Below are positions 50,301 through 57,612 of a stretch of 64,000 nucleotides of DNA, one piece after another. Numbering within the stretch: position 1 is the stretch's first letter; each line of letters starts with the position of its first letter. The stretch comes from Kutzneria kofuensis (lineage in GTDB: Bacteria; Actinomycetota; Actinomycetes; Mycobacteriales; Pseudonocardiaceae): positions 124,001 to 188,000 of the forward strand of contig NZ_JACHIR010000002.1 in NCBI RefSeq assembly GCF_014203355.1, in the 5' to 3' direction. The notes beneath the pieces are model-generated. The model saw nothing but the letters and a program-made list of their open reading frames with translations, searched no databases and had not been told where the DNA came from. A program made the translations under genes and the position numbers.

Positions 50301-50352
50301 CGAGCAGAACCGCTGCGATGGCAACGAGAAAGCGCTTACCTGAAGTCGACAT
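47350..50352 (-). CDS. Large secreted GH2 beta-galactosidase-like enzyme with discoidin domain
   Basis: A 1000-residue secreted GH2 enzyme (signal ~1-29, VLA). Domain order: sugar-binding jelly roll (VDLPHDWSIGLDP, YLPGGLGWYRKTF, YSGSGIYRDVHLV), Ig-like domain, TIM barrel with acid/base Glu in SIGNEIPDS and nucleophile Glu in FLFESESS, DUF4982-like domain (ADTVELFLNGKSLGVRKFD), an invasin/Big-like domain (~690-800), and a C-terminal F5/8 type C-like domain (WVSESWSAARQVGEIGAYF). The architecture matches beta-galactosidases acting on complex plant glycans. It has its own 98-bp upstream region, and two GGTAAGCGCTTTC-type sites lie inside the gene (one in the signal-peptide codons). Confidence 0.88.
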   Translation of the reverse strand: MSTSGKRFLVAIAAVLLGLTAAGTPVLAAPVRAGDRAVDFDRDWRFALVNTTGADAPEPAATDPSWRAVDLPHDWSIGLDPTAGPNTTAGTGYLPGGLGWYRKTFTLPSSLAGKKLSIEFDGVYMDSAVYFNGKPIGTHAYGYTGFNLDLTPLAHTDGHTPNVLDVKVRNQVPSSRWYSGSGIYRDVHLVVTDPVHVTRHGTFVTTPNLASTIKSGFATVHVDTTAVSESGDNRAQLAVTVRDAAGKPVTSGTSVVRLGRKALTTGLDLRLDHPNLWSTDTPYLYTVDTKLSVGARVVDQTSTTFGVRWFTFDANQGFSLDGKAMKLHGVDMHHDLGALGSAVDRDAVLRQMRIMKSMGVNALRTSHNPPSPQMLQVCEELGIVVMDEAFDTWRTPKVKYDYGRFFDANSDADVTEMVNAAKNSPAVVMWSIGNEIPDSTSVAIGVPIARRLIADVRAADPTRPIVMGSDKYRQVPADGSAQDQILRMLDGLGLNYNTAASVDALHAKYPTKFLFESESSSETSTRGAYDSPDQLNSGENYTPGRRSASSYDNNLASWTMSGQYSLKKDRDRPFFAGQFLWSGFDYIGEPTPFDDVFPVKSSFFGAVDTAGFPKDQYYLFRSQWSADPMVHLVPMNWTDHRPGEPVTVWAYSNADTVELFLNGKSLGVRKFDQKTTTDGRKYLETTEATGDDKTVTGGPYPGSYTSPNGSAGKLNLTWTVPFAPGQLVAVAKRGGVEVARDELRTAGAPAAIRLTADRGSSLSFVTAEVVDANGVTVPSANNELTFHASGGQLVGLDNGQQESAENYQSSSRAAFNGKALAIVRGPLSLTVTSPGLRSGSLNGMPSNAGPAVKVKPGADASFSGAPNTLPAAMLDGVTTSGGWSNYYSKAATALLPAVSKAHAGDWVSESWSAARQVGEIGAYFTVDAVHSLPASIRVSWWDGQAFVPVTNPKITWAAGSNQPTRVAFDPVSTTKIRLDLDSSRPGAGNGFLQIAELTTG
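49561..49574. promoter_or_regulatory. GGTAAGCGCTTTCC site inside GH2
   Basis: Same 14-mer as at 40632-40645, located about 780 bp into the coding sequence of the large GH2 gene. Possible second operator for looping with the site at 50327-50340. Confidence 0.45.
50327..50340. promoter_or_regulatory. GGTAAGCGCTTTCT site at the 5' end of GH2
   Basis: On the minus strand, 12-25 bp inside the GH2 coding sequence (codons for GKRFL). Near-identical to sites at 40632 and 49561. A repressor here would block early elongation. Confidence 0.55.
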
Positions 50353-50450
50353 GAGTCCCCTGTCTCCCGGAACAGCGTGCCATGCTGCCCGTGCCCTCGC
50401 GGCACTGTCAACGAACCGTGAATATTCGACGAATTCGACACCCGGGGGCT
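50353..50450. promoter_or_regulatory. GH2 upstream region with TTCGAC repeat
   Basis: The 98 bp before GH2 contain TTCGACGAATTCGAC (50425-50439), the same 15 bp as at 17497-17511, inside a wider AT-rich stretch (GAATATTCGACGAATTC). The motif is likely a binding site shared with the 17.5-kb control region. Confidence 0.55.
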
Positions 50451-51638
50451 TCAGGCCGGGCGCTGGATGCCGTGCAGCACGCTCATCAGGTCGTCGTTGG
50501 CGTACGCGGACCACGTCGGGTTGAGCAGGCCGTACGTCTCCACCGCGCCGCGGGTGCGGTTGTAGCCCGAGGACTGCGTCCCGTTGACCGGCCACCAGGC
50601 CCAGTCGAGATCGGCCTTCTTCAGGTACCGCGCCATGGTGTACGGGTAGGTCAGGCGGTCCTGTGCGCACAGCGAACCGTCGGCGTTGGGCTGCGTGCAG
50701 CCGCCCCACTCGCTCACGTACACCGGAGCGCTCCAGGGATGCCCCGGCTCCGCGACGAAACCCCACCGCTGCGTCTCGTCGGCGGCGAAGGCGGCGTCGT
50801 CGGTGAGGTGGCCGACGGCGTGATCCCACGTGTAGTCGTGCACGGCGTAGACCAGCCGGTCGGGCACCGACAGCGTCACCGGATGCGCGGGCACGCCCTT
50901 CAGGTCGAGCTGGTAGTTCAGCCCGCCCACGATGACCAGCAGTTTCGGATTGACGGCCAGCACCGCGTTCCCGCCCCGCACGGCGGCGGCCTGCCAGTCG
51001 GTCGCGGGGTTGCCGTCGCCCCAGGTCGGCGAGAGCTTCTGGCTCGGGTCGGGCCGGATCTCGTTGCGCAGCTCGGCGGCGATTACCTGCGGGCTGTGGC
51101 GGTACCGCTGGGCCATGAACCGCCAGTCGGCCAGCCAGGAGGACTCGGGATACGCCGGCGTGTGCCAGAGCCCGTCGCCGTGCGCCTCGTCGCAGCACCA
51201 GTCGCCACGGCTGCGATGGTTGTCCAGCACGACCATCAGCCCGTGCCGGCCGAGCGAGTCGATCACGGCGTCCAGGATGTCCAGGGCGTGCTTGCCGCGC
51301 AGCCGCGGGTTGGCGGTGAGGTACGTGTCGGCGACGACCGGGTTGCTCTCGACGAGTTCGTTGGACCACGGCAGCCGCACCGAGTTGAAGCCGCCGTTGC
51401 GGATCAGCTGGGCGATCCGGTCCAGCGGCTGGCGGTCCAGGCCGCCGACCACGAACTCGCCCGACTCGGCGCCGAACCAGTTCACACTGGCCAGCTTCAC
51501 CCGGTGGCCATGAGCGTCCACTATGGACGTTCCGCTGGTCTTCAGGCCCGTGGGCGCGGCGGTGGCGGCTCCCGGCAGCAGCGGCAGCAGGAGCGCCACC
51601 AAGGCGGCGACACGGGACAGCGAGCGTTTCAGGGACAC
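50451..51638 (-). CDS. Secreted GH5-like endoglycosidase
   Basis: A 395-residue secreted TIM-barrel enzyme with signal peptide (~1-28). GH5 signatures: NGGFNSVRLPWSN, LMVVLDNHRSRGDW, VIAAELRNEIRPD with acid/base Glu193, and APVYVSEWGG with nucleophile Glu310. The pattern fits GH5 cellulase-like or related subfamilies; the polymer is unknown. It lacks a binding module. GTG 51638 follows GGAGGTGCGCA and overlaps the DUF2264 gene by 10 nt, placing it last in the seven-gene leftward operon from 57534. Confidence 0.87.
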   Translation of the reverse strand: MSLKRSLSRVAALVALLLPLLPGAATAAPTGLKTSGTSIVDAHGHRVKLASVNWFGAESGEFVVGGLDRQPLDRIAQLIRNGGFNSVRLPWSNELVESNPVVADTYLTANPRLRGKHALDILDAVIDSLGRHGLMVVLDNHRSRGDWCCDEAHGDGLWHTPAYPESSWLADWRFMAQRYRHSPQVIAAELRNEIRPDPSQKLSPTWGDGNPATDWQAAAVRGGNAVLAVNPKLLVIVGGLNYQLDLKGVPAHPVTLSVPDRLVYAVHDYTWDHAVGHLTDDAAFAADETQRWGFVAEPGHPWSAPVYVSEWGGCTQPNADGSLCAQDRLTYPYTMARYLKKADLDWAWWPVNGTQSSGYNRTRGAVETYGLLNPTWSAYANDDLMSVLHGIQRPA

Positions 51639-53539
51639 TGCGCACCTCCGAACGCGGGCAGGGAGAGGGTGACTCGACGGCTGTCCGGCCAGAACAGCTG
51701 AACCTGGTCCGACACCACGTGCAGTTCCGCCGCCGGCGAACCGCCACCGAGCACCACCACGGCGGCGAGCACCTCGCCGAGCGGGACCGGCCCCTTCGTG
51801 GCCAGCCACGGCGTCGCGGTCCACCGCCCGAGCGGCGTGACGTCCCGCTCGACGGCCACTCCGCTCCGCTCGAACCCACGTAGCGGCCGCAGTTCCGAGC
51901 GGAGCCGGCCGACGGACGCGCGAGCGGCCGATCCGCTGGCCGTCAACGGCTTGTCGCCACCGGACAGCGGCCAGCCGCCGAGACGGACCGCACGCCAGCG
52001 CTCGTCCGGCTCGGCGGCGTCGACCCGGCACAGGCGGACCTCGGTGCCGCCGCGCAGAACGGAGGCGACGGTGAGCACGGGTCCGGCGGTGACCGGCCCG
52101 CTGCGGCCGGAGCCGTGATCGGGCGAGGTGTCGTCGATGTCGACCCAGCGGACCGGACCGCTGGACGCCGCCAGCAGAATGCCGCCGGGCCGCTCCTCCA
52201 CGTACAGCGTGCGGAAACCCGCGCGGTGGCTGGCGCGACCATCGGCGTCGATCACGGACACGGTGTTGTCCAGCGGCCGGGCCCAGCCCGATGACGGCGG
52301 CATCGTGACCGTGGAGTAGCCGATGCGGGCGTACAGCGGCGAGTCGGAGCGATGATCACCGGGCAAGGCGTGGTCGGTGCCGTGGTTGAGCACGACGGCG
52401 AAGCCGTCCTGCCGGCGGGCGGACAGCAGCCAGCCCGGCGCGGTCACCGCCCGCTCCTCGTCACGGACCTCCACCGGCAGCGGCCGTTCCGGCGCCGTCC
52501 ACACCGGGTGACCGGCGGGCAGCACGAGGCCGAGCATGCCCTTGCACGCCCAGTACGGCGACCCGGGCCCGGAGTAGGCCTGCCGGATCGCCGGCCACTC
52601 CCCCTGCCATCCGAGGCTCAGGATGCCGTCGGATCCGAGCGCCCCGTTGGTGACGAAGTACTTGGCGATGCTCGTGGTCACGCGGCGGATGAGCCCCGGC
52701 TCCAGCCCGCCGGTCCCCGTCAGCGCGGCGACCCAGAACGGCGCCGCGGCGGCGAACCGGTAGGTCAAGCTGCGACCCTGCATCAGCGGCGCCCCGTCGG
52801 CGCCGACCAGTCGCACCGCGTCGTCCAGGTACCGGGTCAGGTCGGCGGCCCACTCGGCGCGAACCCCGGGCGCGACCAGTGGGCCGGTGACGTCGAACAG
52901 GTGGGTCCACAGCAGCGGGTAGAGATGCAGCGCCCAGCCGACGTAGTGGTCGTAGGCGCGTTCCGGCCCGTCGCTCAGCCAGCCGTCGCGGCGTCGCATC
53001 CCCGCGTGCACGGCCAGGTCCGCCTCGATGTCCTCGGCCGACCACGGGCCGCCGACCTCACGCAGGAAGGACTCGACGACGATGCGGAACCATACCCAGT
53101 TGATCGGCGGGTAGGGCTGCCCGACCACACCGGACAGCCAGTCGACCACCCGTTCCCGCACGCCGGGCGCGAGCCGGTCCCACAGCCAGGGGCGGGTCAG
53201 CTGCAGGATCAGGGCGATGGACGCGGCCTCGACCTTCGCCTGGTCGAGCTGGTCGACCCGCGGCCACGCCTCCGGCGACGACGGATCCGTGCCGGCGGCG
53301 AGGCCGACGGCGTACCGCTCCAGCCACCCGTCGGGATCGACGCCGCCGTTACCGGCGACGAGGAAACCCGCCAGCAGGAACGTGCGGGCGAAGCCCTCCA
53401 ACCCGTCGGAGGCAGCGCCGTTCCGGCTGTTCGGGCCCGGAAGATCCACCCGTGCGCCCAGCGGCGACCGGTACGGCTCCAGCGCGGTCAGCATCCGCCG
53501 TGCCAGGGCGACCCAGTCGTCCCGCGTCCATCCCGTCAC
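51629..53539 (-). CDS. DUF2264 protein (cytoplasmic, probable glycan-active (alpha/alpha) barrel)
   Basis: A 636-residue protein matching DUF2264: WTRDDWVALARRMLTALEPY, DGLEGFARTFLLAGF, QPYPPINWVWFRIVVESFLR, GWLSDGPERAYDHYVGWALH, QGRSLTYRFAAAAPFW, WQGEWPAIRQAYSGPGSPYW. The N-terminal half is all-alpha and the C-terminal half beta-rich, as in uronate-cleaving and alginate-lyase-like enzymes. No signal peptide, so it acts in the cytoplasm. No member function is firmly established. The GTG at 53539 overlaps the dehydrogenase stop (GTGA). Context suggests it processes the imported oligosaccharide. Confidence 0.85.
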   Translation of the reverse strand: MTGWTRDDWVALARRMLTALEPYRSPLGARVDLPGPNSRNGAASDGLEGFARTFLLAGFLVAGNGGVDPDGWLERYAVGLAAGTDPSSPEAWPRVDQLDQAKVEAASIALILQLTRPWLWDRLAPGVRERVVDWLSGVVGQPYPPINWVWFRIVVESFLREVGGPWSAEDIEADLAVHAGMRRRDGWLSDGPERAYDHYVGWALHLYPLLWTHLFDVTGPLVAPGVRAEWAADLTRYLDDAVRLVGADGAPLMQGRSLTYRFAAAAPFWVAALTGTGGLEPGLIRRVTTSIAKYFVTNGALGSDGILSLGWQGEWPAIRQAYSGPGSPYWACKGMLGLVLPAGHPVWTAPERPLPVEVRDEERAVTAPGWLLSARRQDGFAVVLNHGTDHALPGDHRSDSPLYARIGYSTVTMPPSSGWARPLDNTVSVIDADGRASHRAGFRTLYVEERPGGILLAASSGPVRWVDIDDTSPDHGSGRSGPVTAGPVLTVASVLRGGTEVRLCRVDAAEPDERWRAVRLGGWPLSGGDKPLTASGSAARASVGRLRSELRPLRGFERSGVAVERDVTPLGRWTATPWLATKGPVPLGEVLAAVVVLGGGSPAAELHVVSDQVQLFWPDSRRVTLSLPAFGGAQCP

Positions 53540-54534
53540 GCCTGCACCCGCAGCGACGCCCGGGTGACGGGAGCCAGCGGCGGCCGGCCGGCGGCGTAGT
53601 TCTCCAGCTCCGCCAGTGCCGAGGCGGCCATCAACCGGGTCTCCGCGCCGAGCGAGCCCGCCACGTGCGGGGTCAGCATCACGTTGGGCAGGTCGTAGAG
53701 CGGCGAGTCGGCCGGCAGGGGCTCGGGATCGGTGACGTCGAGGATGGCGTGCAGGCCGTCGACGCAGGCCCGTTCCAGCGCCGCGGTGTCGACCAACGCG
53801 CCCCGCGCGGTGTTCACCAGCGTGGCGTTGGGCGGCAGCGCGGCCAGTTCGGCGGCGCCGATGAGGTGACGGGTCTCGGGCAGCAGCGGCGCGTGCAGGC
53901 TCAGCACGTCCGCCCGCGGCAGCGCCTCGGCCATCGACACCAGCCGGCCGCCGGCGGCCGCCACCTCGGCCGGGTCGACGACCGGATCCACCACCAGCAC
54001 GTCGCACAGGTCCCGGAGCAGCCGGACCACCCGGCGACCGATGCGGGAGAACCCCACGACGACCACGGTCCGGTCCACTCCGGACAGTTCGCCCCGATGC
54101 TCGCGATAGCTCCAGTCCGAGCGGTACGTCCGCGCGTCGGCGGCGAGGAAGGGCGCCTTCTTGAAGGCCCAGAGAATGGCGGCCAGGGCGAACCGGGCCA
54201 CCGGTTCCGCGTTGGCGTCGGCCGCCGTGGTGACGCGGATGCCCCGATCGAAGACGGCGTCCCCGACGTGGCCACGCACGGTTCCGGCGGCGTGCAGCAC
54301 CGCCCGCAGCCGTGGCGCTCCGCGAAGCACGTCCTCGTCCAGCGGCGGACAGCCCCAGGAGGTGATCAGCACCTCCACTTCGGACAGTCGGGCCCGCGCC
54401 CGCCGGGACGACAGCTCGTCGACCCACATCGGCTCACGCAGCGACGCGGTCGCCCGCAGCCGGGTCATCTCCTCGGGGCCGAACTGCGTCGACAGCGTGT
54501 CCAGGCCCATGACCAGCAGCGTCTCCGGCTTCAC
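53536..54534 (-). CDS. D-2-hydroxyacid dehydrogenase family protein
   Basis: A 332-residue NAD(P)-dependent dehydrogenase. It has the Rossmann signature VVVGFSRIGRRVVRLL (GxSxxG instead of GxGxxG), catalytic Arg in NTARGALVDTAAL, Glu in DVTDPEPLP and His in LTPHVAGSLG. It probably interconverts a 2-keto acid and a D-2-hydroxyacid derived from uronic or aldonic acids. GTG 54534 overlaps the permease stop. Such dehydrogenases linked to DUF2264 and importers recur in sugar-acid pathways. Confidence 0.88.
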   Translation of the reverse strand: MKPETLLVMGLDTLSTQFGPEEMTRLRATASLREPMWVDELSSRRARARLSEVEVLITSWGCPPLDEDVLRGAPRLRAVLHAAGTVRGHVGDAVFDRGIRVTTAADANAEPVARFALAAILWAFKKAPFLAADARTYRSDWSYREHRGELSGVDRTVVVVGFSRIGRRVVRLLRDLCDVLVVDPVVDPAEVAAAGGRLVSMAEALPRADVLSLHAPLLPETRHLIGAAELAALPPNATLVNTARGALVDTAALERACVDGLHAILDVTDPEPLPADSPLYDLPNVMLTPHVAGSLGAETRLMAASALAELENYAAGRPPLAPVTRASLRVQA

Positions 54535-55355
54535 TTGACCGCCCCGGTCGCGAGACCGGACCGCCACTGCCGCTGCAGCACGACGAAGGCGACCACCAGC
54601 GGCAGCACCGCCAGCAGCGACCCGGTGATGACCAGCGGCGTGTACTGCGGGAACTGGGTGACGCGGGTGCTCCACTGGTACAGGCCGAGGCTCATCGGGA
54701 ACAGCTTGGGGTCGGTGAGCATCACCAGCGGCAGGAAGACGTTGTTCCAGATCCCGACGAACTGGAACAACAGGACCGTGACCAGGCCGGGTCGCATCAT
54801 CGGCAGCGCGACGGTGAAGAACGTCCGCAGCTCCCCCGCGCCGTCCATCCGCGAGGCCTCCAACACCTCACCCGGCACCGCCGCGTCGGCGTACACGCGG
54901 GCCAGGTACACACCGAACGGGTTGGTGAGCAACGGAAGGAACACCGCCCAGAACGTGTCCACCACGTGCAGCTGCGCCGCCAGCAGGTACAGCGGCAGGG
55001 CCAGCGCCGTGGTCGGTACCAGCACGCCGGCAAGTGTCAACGCGAACAGCAACCGCCGGCCGGGGAAGGTGAGTTTGGCGATGGCGTACCCCGCGGCGGT
55101 GCAGATCAGCGAGCCGAGGACCGCGCCGAGGCCGGCGTAGAGCAGCGAATTCCGGATCCACCAGAGGAAAACGCCGCCGTCCTGGTCGAACAGCCCGCTC
55201 AGGTTGGCGCCGAGGTTCCAGTGGCCGAACGCGAACGCGCTGGTGGTGGAGAAGTCGCCCAGCGACTTGGTGGCCGAGGTGACCAGCCACACCAACGGCA
55301 GCACGCTGTACAGGGCCGACAACAGCAGAACGAGGTGCACCACCGCCTTTCTCAT
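54531..55355 (-). CDS. ABC sugar transporter permease (MalG-like)
   Basis: A 274-residue permease with six transmembrane segments and the EAA loop EVLEASRMDGAGELRTFFTV. The ATG at 55355 has GGAGGTACCG upstream and overlaps the first permease stop (ATGA). The N-terminus MRKAVVHLVLLLSALY is standard for MalG-like subunits. Confidence 0.92.
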   Translation of the reverse strand: MRKAVVHLVLLLSALYSVLPLVWLVTSATKSLGDFSTTSAFAFGHWNLGANLSGLFDQDGGVFLWWIRNSLLYAGLGAVLGSLICTAAGYAIAKLTFPGRRLLFALTLAGVLVPTTALALPLYLLAAQLHVVDTFWAVFLPLLTNPFGVYLARVYADAAVPGEVLEASRMDGAGELRTFFTVALPMMRPGLVTVLLFQFVGIWNNVFLPLVMLTDPKLFPMSLGLYQWSTRVTQFPQYTPLVITGSLLAVLPLVVAFVVLQRQWRSGLATGAVK

Positions 55356-56215
55356 CGGTACCTCCGGGTGGACAGGCGCATCACCAGCGCGGACAGCACC
55401 GCCGACACCACCGCGAGCAGCACGGAGGCGGCGGCCGCCCGGCCGTAGTCGTTGGTGATGAAGGCCGATTCGTAGACGTACAAGCTGGGGGTCCAGGTGC
55501 TGGTCACGGCCCCGGTGAAGCTGCGCAGCACCAACGGCTCGGTGAACAGCTGCAGTGAGCCGATGACGGTGAACACCAGCGCCACGAACACCGTCGGCCG
55601 CACCATCGGAACCTTGATCGTCAGCGCAGTGCGCACCGGACCGGCCCCGTCGGCTCGGGCCGCCTCCAGGATCTCCTTCGGCACGGCCCGCAGCGCCGTG
55701 TAGAAGATCACGACGTTGTAGCCGACCCACTGCCAGGTGGCGATGTTCACCACCGCGGGCAGGATTCCCCGCCCGCTCATGGGGTCGAAGTGCAGCAGCG
55801 AGGCCAGCGGCCCGATGCCCGGGCTGTACAGGTACGCCCAGATCAAACCGCCGATCACGACCGGCACCGCGTACGGCAGGAACAGCGCCAGCGTCCACAC
55901 CTGCCGCAGCCGCACGACCGCGGAGTCCAGCAACAGCGCCAACACCATGGCCAGGATCAGCATCACCGGCACCTGCACGAGGGCGTACAGCGCGACGGTG
56001 AGCACACTCTGCCCGAAGGCCCGGTCGACCAGCACCGACAGGTAGTTGCCGAGGCCGATGAACACCTGGCGGGGTCCGTCGAATCCCAAGCCGGACAACC
56101 GATCGGTGAACAGGCTCAGGTACACCGTGTACAACACCGGCACGAGCACGGTGAGCACGAGCAACACCGTGAACGGCAACGCCAGCGTGAAACCCGCGGC
56201 ACGGCGACGTCTCAC
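55352..56215 (-). CDS. ABC sugar transporter permease (MalF-like)
   Basis: A 287-residue permease with six transmembrane segments and the EAA loop EILEAARADGAGPVRTALTI. GTG 56215 overlaps the binding-protein stop (GTGA); it starts [15 protein letters not shown]. Confidence 0.92.
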   Translation of the reverse strand: MRRRRAAGFTLALPFTVLLVLTVLVPVLYTVYLSLFTDRLSGLGFDGPRQVFIGLGNYLSVLVDRAFGQSVLTVALYALVQVPVMLILAMVLALLLDSAVVRLRQVWTLALFLPYAVPVVIGGLIWAYLYSPGIGPLASLLHFDPMSGRGILPAVVNIATWQWVGYNVVIFYTALRAVPKEILEAARADGAGPVRTALTIKVPMVRPTVFVALVFTVIGSLQLFTEPLVLRSFTGAVTSTWTPSLYVYESAFITNDYGRAAAASVLLAVVSAVLSALVMRLSTRRYR

Positions 56216-57534
56216 CTCGCTCCTCCTTCCACAACGGACAGTCCGCGGCCGCGCATGTCCGCCACCGCCCTGGCCTGCACGGCCCGCACGGCGTCCGGCA
56301 TCGTGACGTGCCCGGATCGCACGTCGCTGAAGGTGTCGGCCACCACCGAGAACGACCCCAACGCGGTCGGTCCCCACGTCCAGTCCGGCACCCGGCGGGC
56401 CGCCTCGTCGAGCACCTGGTACACCGGCGGCCCGAGGAAGAACTTGCTCTTGTAGACGTCCCGCGCGACCGCGCGGCTGGCGTTGAAGGCGGGGAACGGG
56501 GCGGTGAAGGCGGAGCCGATGCGCACCACGGCCGGGTCCGTGCTGAGCCAGCGCAGGAACGTCAATGCGGCATCGGCGACCCGGCTCTGCTTCGAGATCG
56601 CGAACGCGCTGCCGCCCTGCATGCCGTTGGCCGGCTGGCCGTCCCAGGTCGGCATCGTCGCGACCGCCCACCGCCCGGTGTCGTTCGGCACCGACTTGGC
56701 GAACGTGCCCACGTTCCAGGCGGCGCCGAGCAGCCCCCAGAGCCGTCCGTTGTGGATGGACGCGATCCAGTCCTGGTCGCCGGTCGGGCTGGTGGCGACC
56801 AGGTCGTCGGCGATGAACCCCTGCCACTGCTCGGCGGTGCGCACGGTGCCGGGACCGCTGATGTCCACCGCCCAGGCGTCGTGGTCGATCCGCCACCAGG
56901 GATCGCCGGCCTGCCAGCACATGCCGGCGAAGAAGGAGCCGTCGTTGAGCGGGAAGGTGGTGATCCGCGCGGCCGGGTCGGCGGCCCGCACCGCGGTGGC
57001 GGCCGCGCGGAAGTCCCGCCACGTCACGGGGACGGCAATGCCGTGGGCGTCGAAGAGGTCCTTGCGGTAGTAGAACACCATCGGCGCCACGTCCATCGGC
57101 ACCGCCCAGGTTCGGCCGTCCGGCCGAACCGCCCGCCAGGCGGCCGGCGTGTAGCCGGGCCCGAGGTCGGCGACCTCGTCGGTGATCTCCCGGAATCCGC
57201 CGCTGAGCAGCAGCTGCGGCAGCGCCTGGTACTCCGCGTGCATGATGTCGGGTGCGTTGTTCGCCTTGATGGCGTTGATCTCCTGGGCGTAGCCACCCTT
57301 CAGACCGCTGGTGATCACGCTCAGCTCGACGTGCACGTGGCGCTGCGCCGCGTTGAAGGCGGCGATGTACTTGTCCATGCCGGTCAGCCAGGACCAGATC
57401 CGAACGACGGTGCGACCGTCGGCCGCGGCCGAGGTCGCACAGCCGCCCAGGAGCCCGCCGGCCGCCAGCGCGGCCCCGGCGCGCAGGGCCGTTCGGCGCG
57501 ACAGCACCGTTTTTCCACCCATCGTCGGGTCCAT
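56212..57534 (-). CDS. ABC sugar transporter, substrate-binding lipoprotein (Tat-type signal)
   Basis: A 440-residue CUT1 solute-binding protein. The signal [17 protein letters not shown] ends in lipobox LGGC, so it is probably a Tat-exported lipoprotein. Blocks such as [17 protein letters not shown] and [20 protein letters not shown] are typical. ATG 57534 has GAGGG 9 nt upstream; ATG 57522 is an alternative. First gene of a leftward operon (SBP, two permeases, dehydrogenase, DUF2264, GH5). Confidence 0.9.
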   Translation of the reverse strand: MDPTMGGKTVLSRRTALRAGAALAAGGLLGGCATSAAADGRTVVRIWSWLTGMDKYIAAFNAAQRHVHVELSVITSGLKGGYAQEINAIKANNAPDIMHAEYQALPQLLLSGGFREITDEVADLGPGYTPAAWRAVRPDGRTWAVPMDVAPMVFYYRKDLFDAHGIAVPVTWRDFRAAATAVRAADPAARITTFPLNDGSFFAGMCWQAGDPWWRIDHDAWAVDISGPGTVRTAEQWQGFIADDLVATSPTGDQDWIASIHNGRLWGLLGAAWNVGTFAKSVPNDTGRWAVATMPTWDGQPANGMQGGSAFAISKQSRVADAALTFLRWLSTDPAVVRIGSAFTAPFPAFNASRAVARDVYKSKFFLGPPVYQVLDEAARRVPDWTWGPTALGSFSVVADTFSDVRSGHVTMPDAVRAVQARAVADMRGRGLSVVEGGAR

Positions 57535-57612
57535 GGGGAGCAACCCTCAGCTGTACGATGCTCAACGTCAACTGATTCGATCCTTTTCGATCAAAAACGA
57601 ACAGGAACGATA
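57535..57612. promoter_or_regulatory. Divergent promoter with TTCGATC direct repeats
   Basis: 78 bp between the importer operon and the lyase gene. TTCGATC occurs at 57576-57582 and 57586-57592 (10-bp phase), followed by AAAAACGA. The phasing fits a regulator binding one DNA face; the DeoR-like regulator at 59436 is the natural candidate. Confidence 0.6.
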
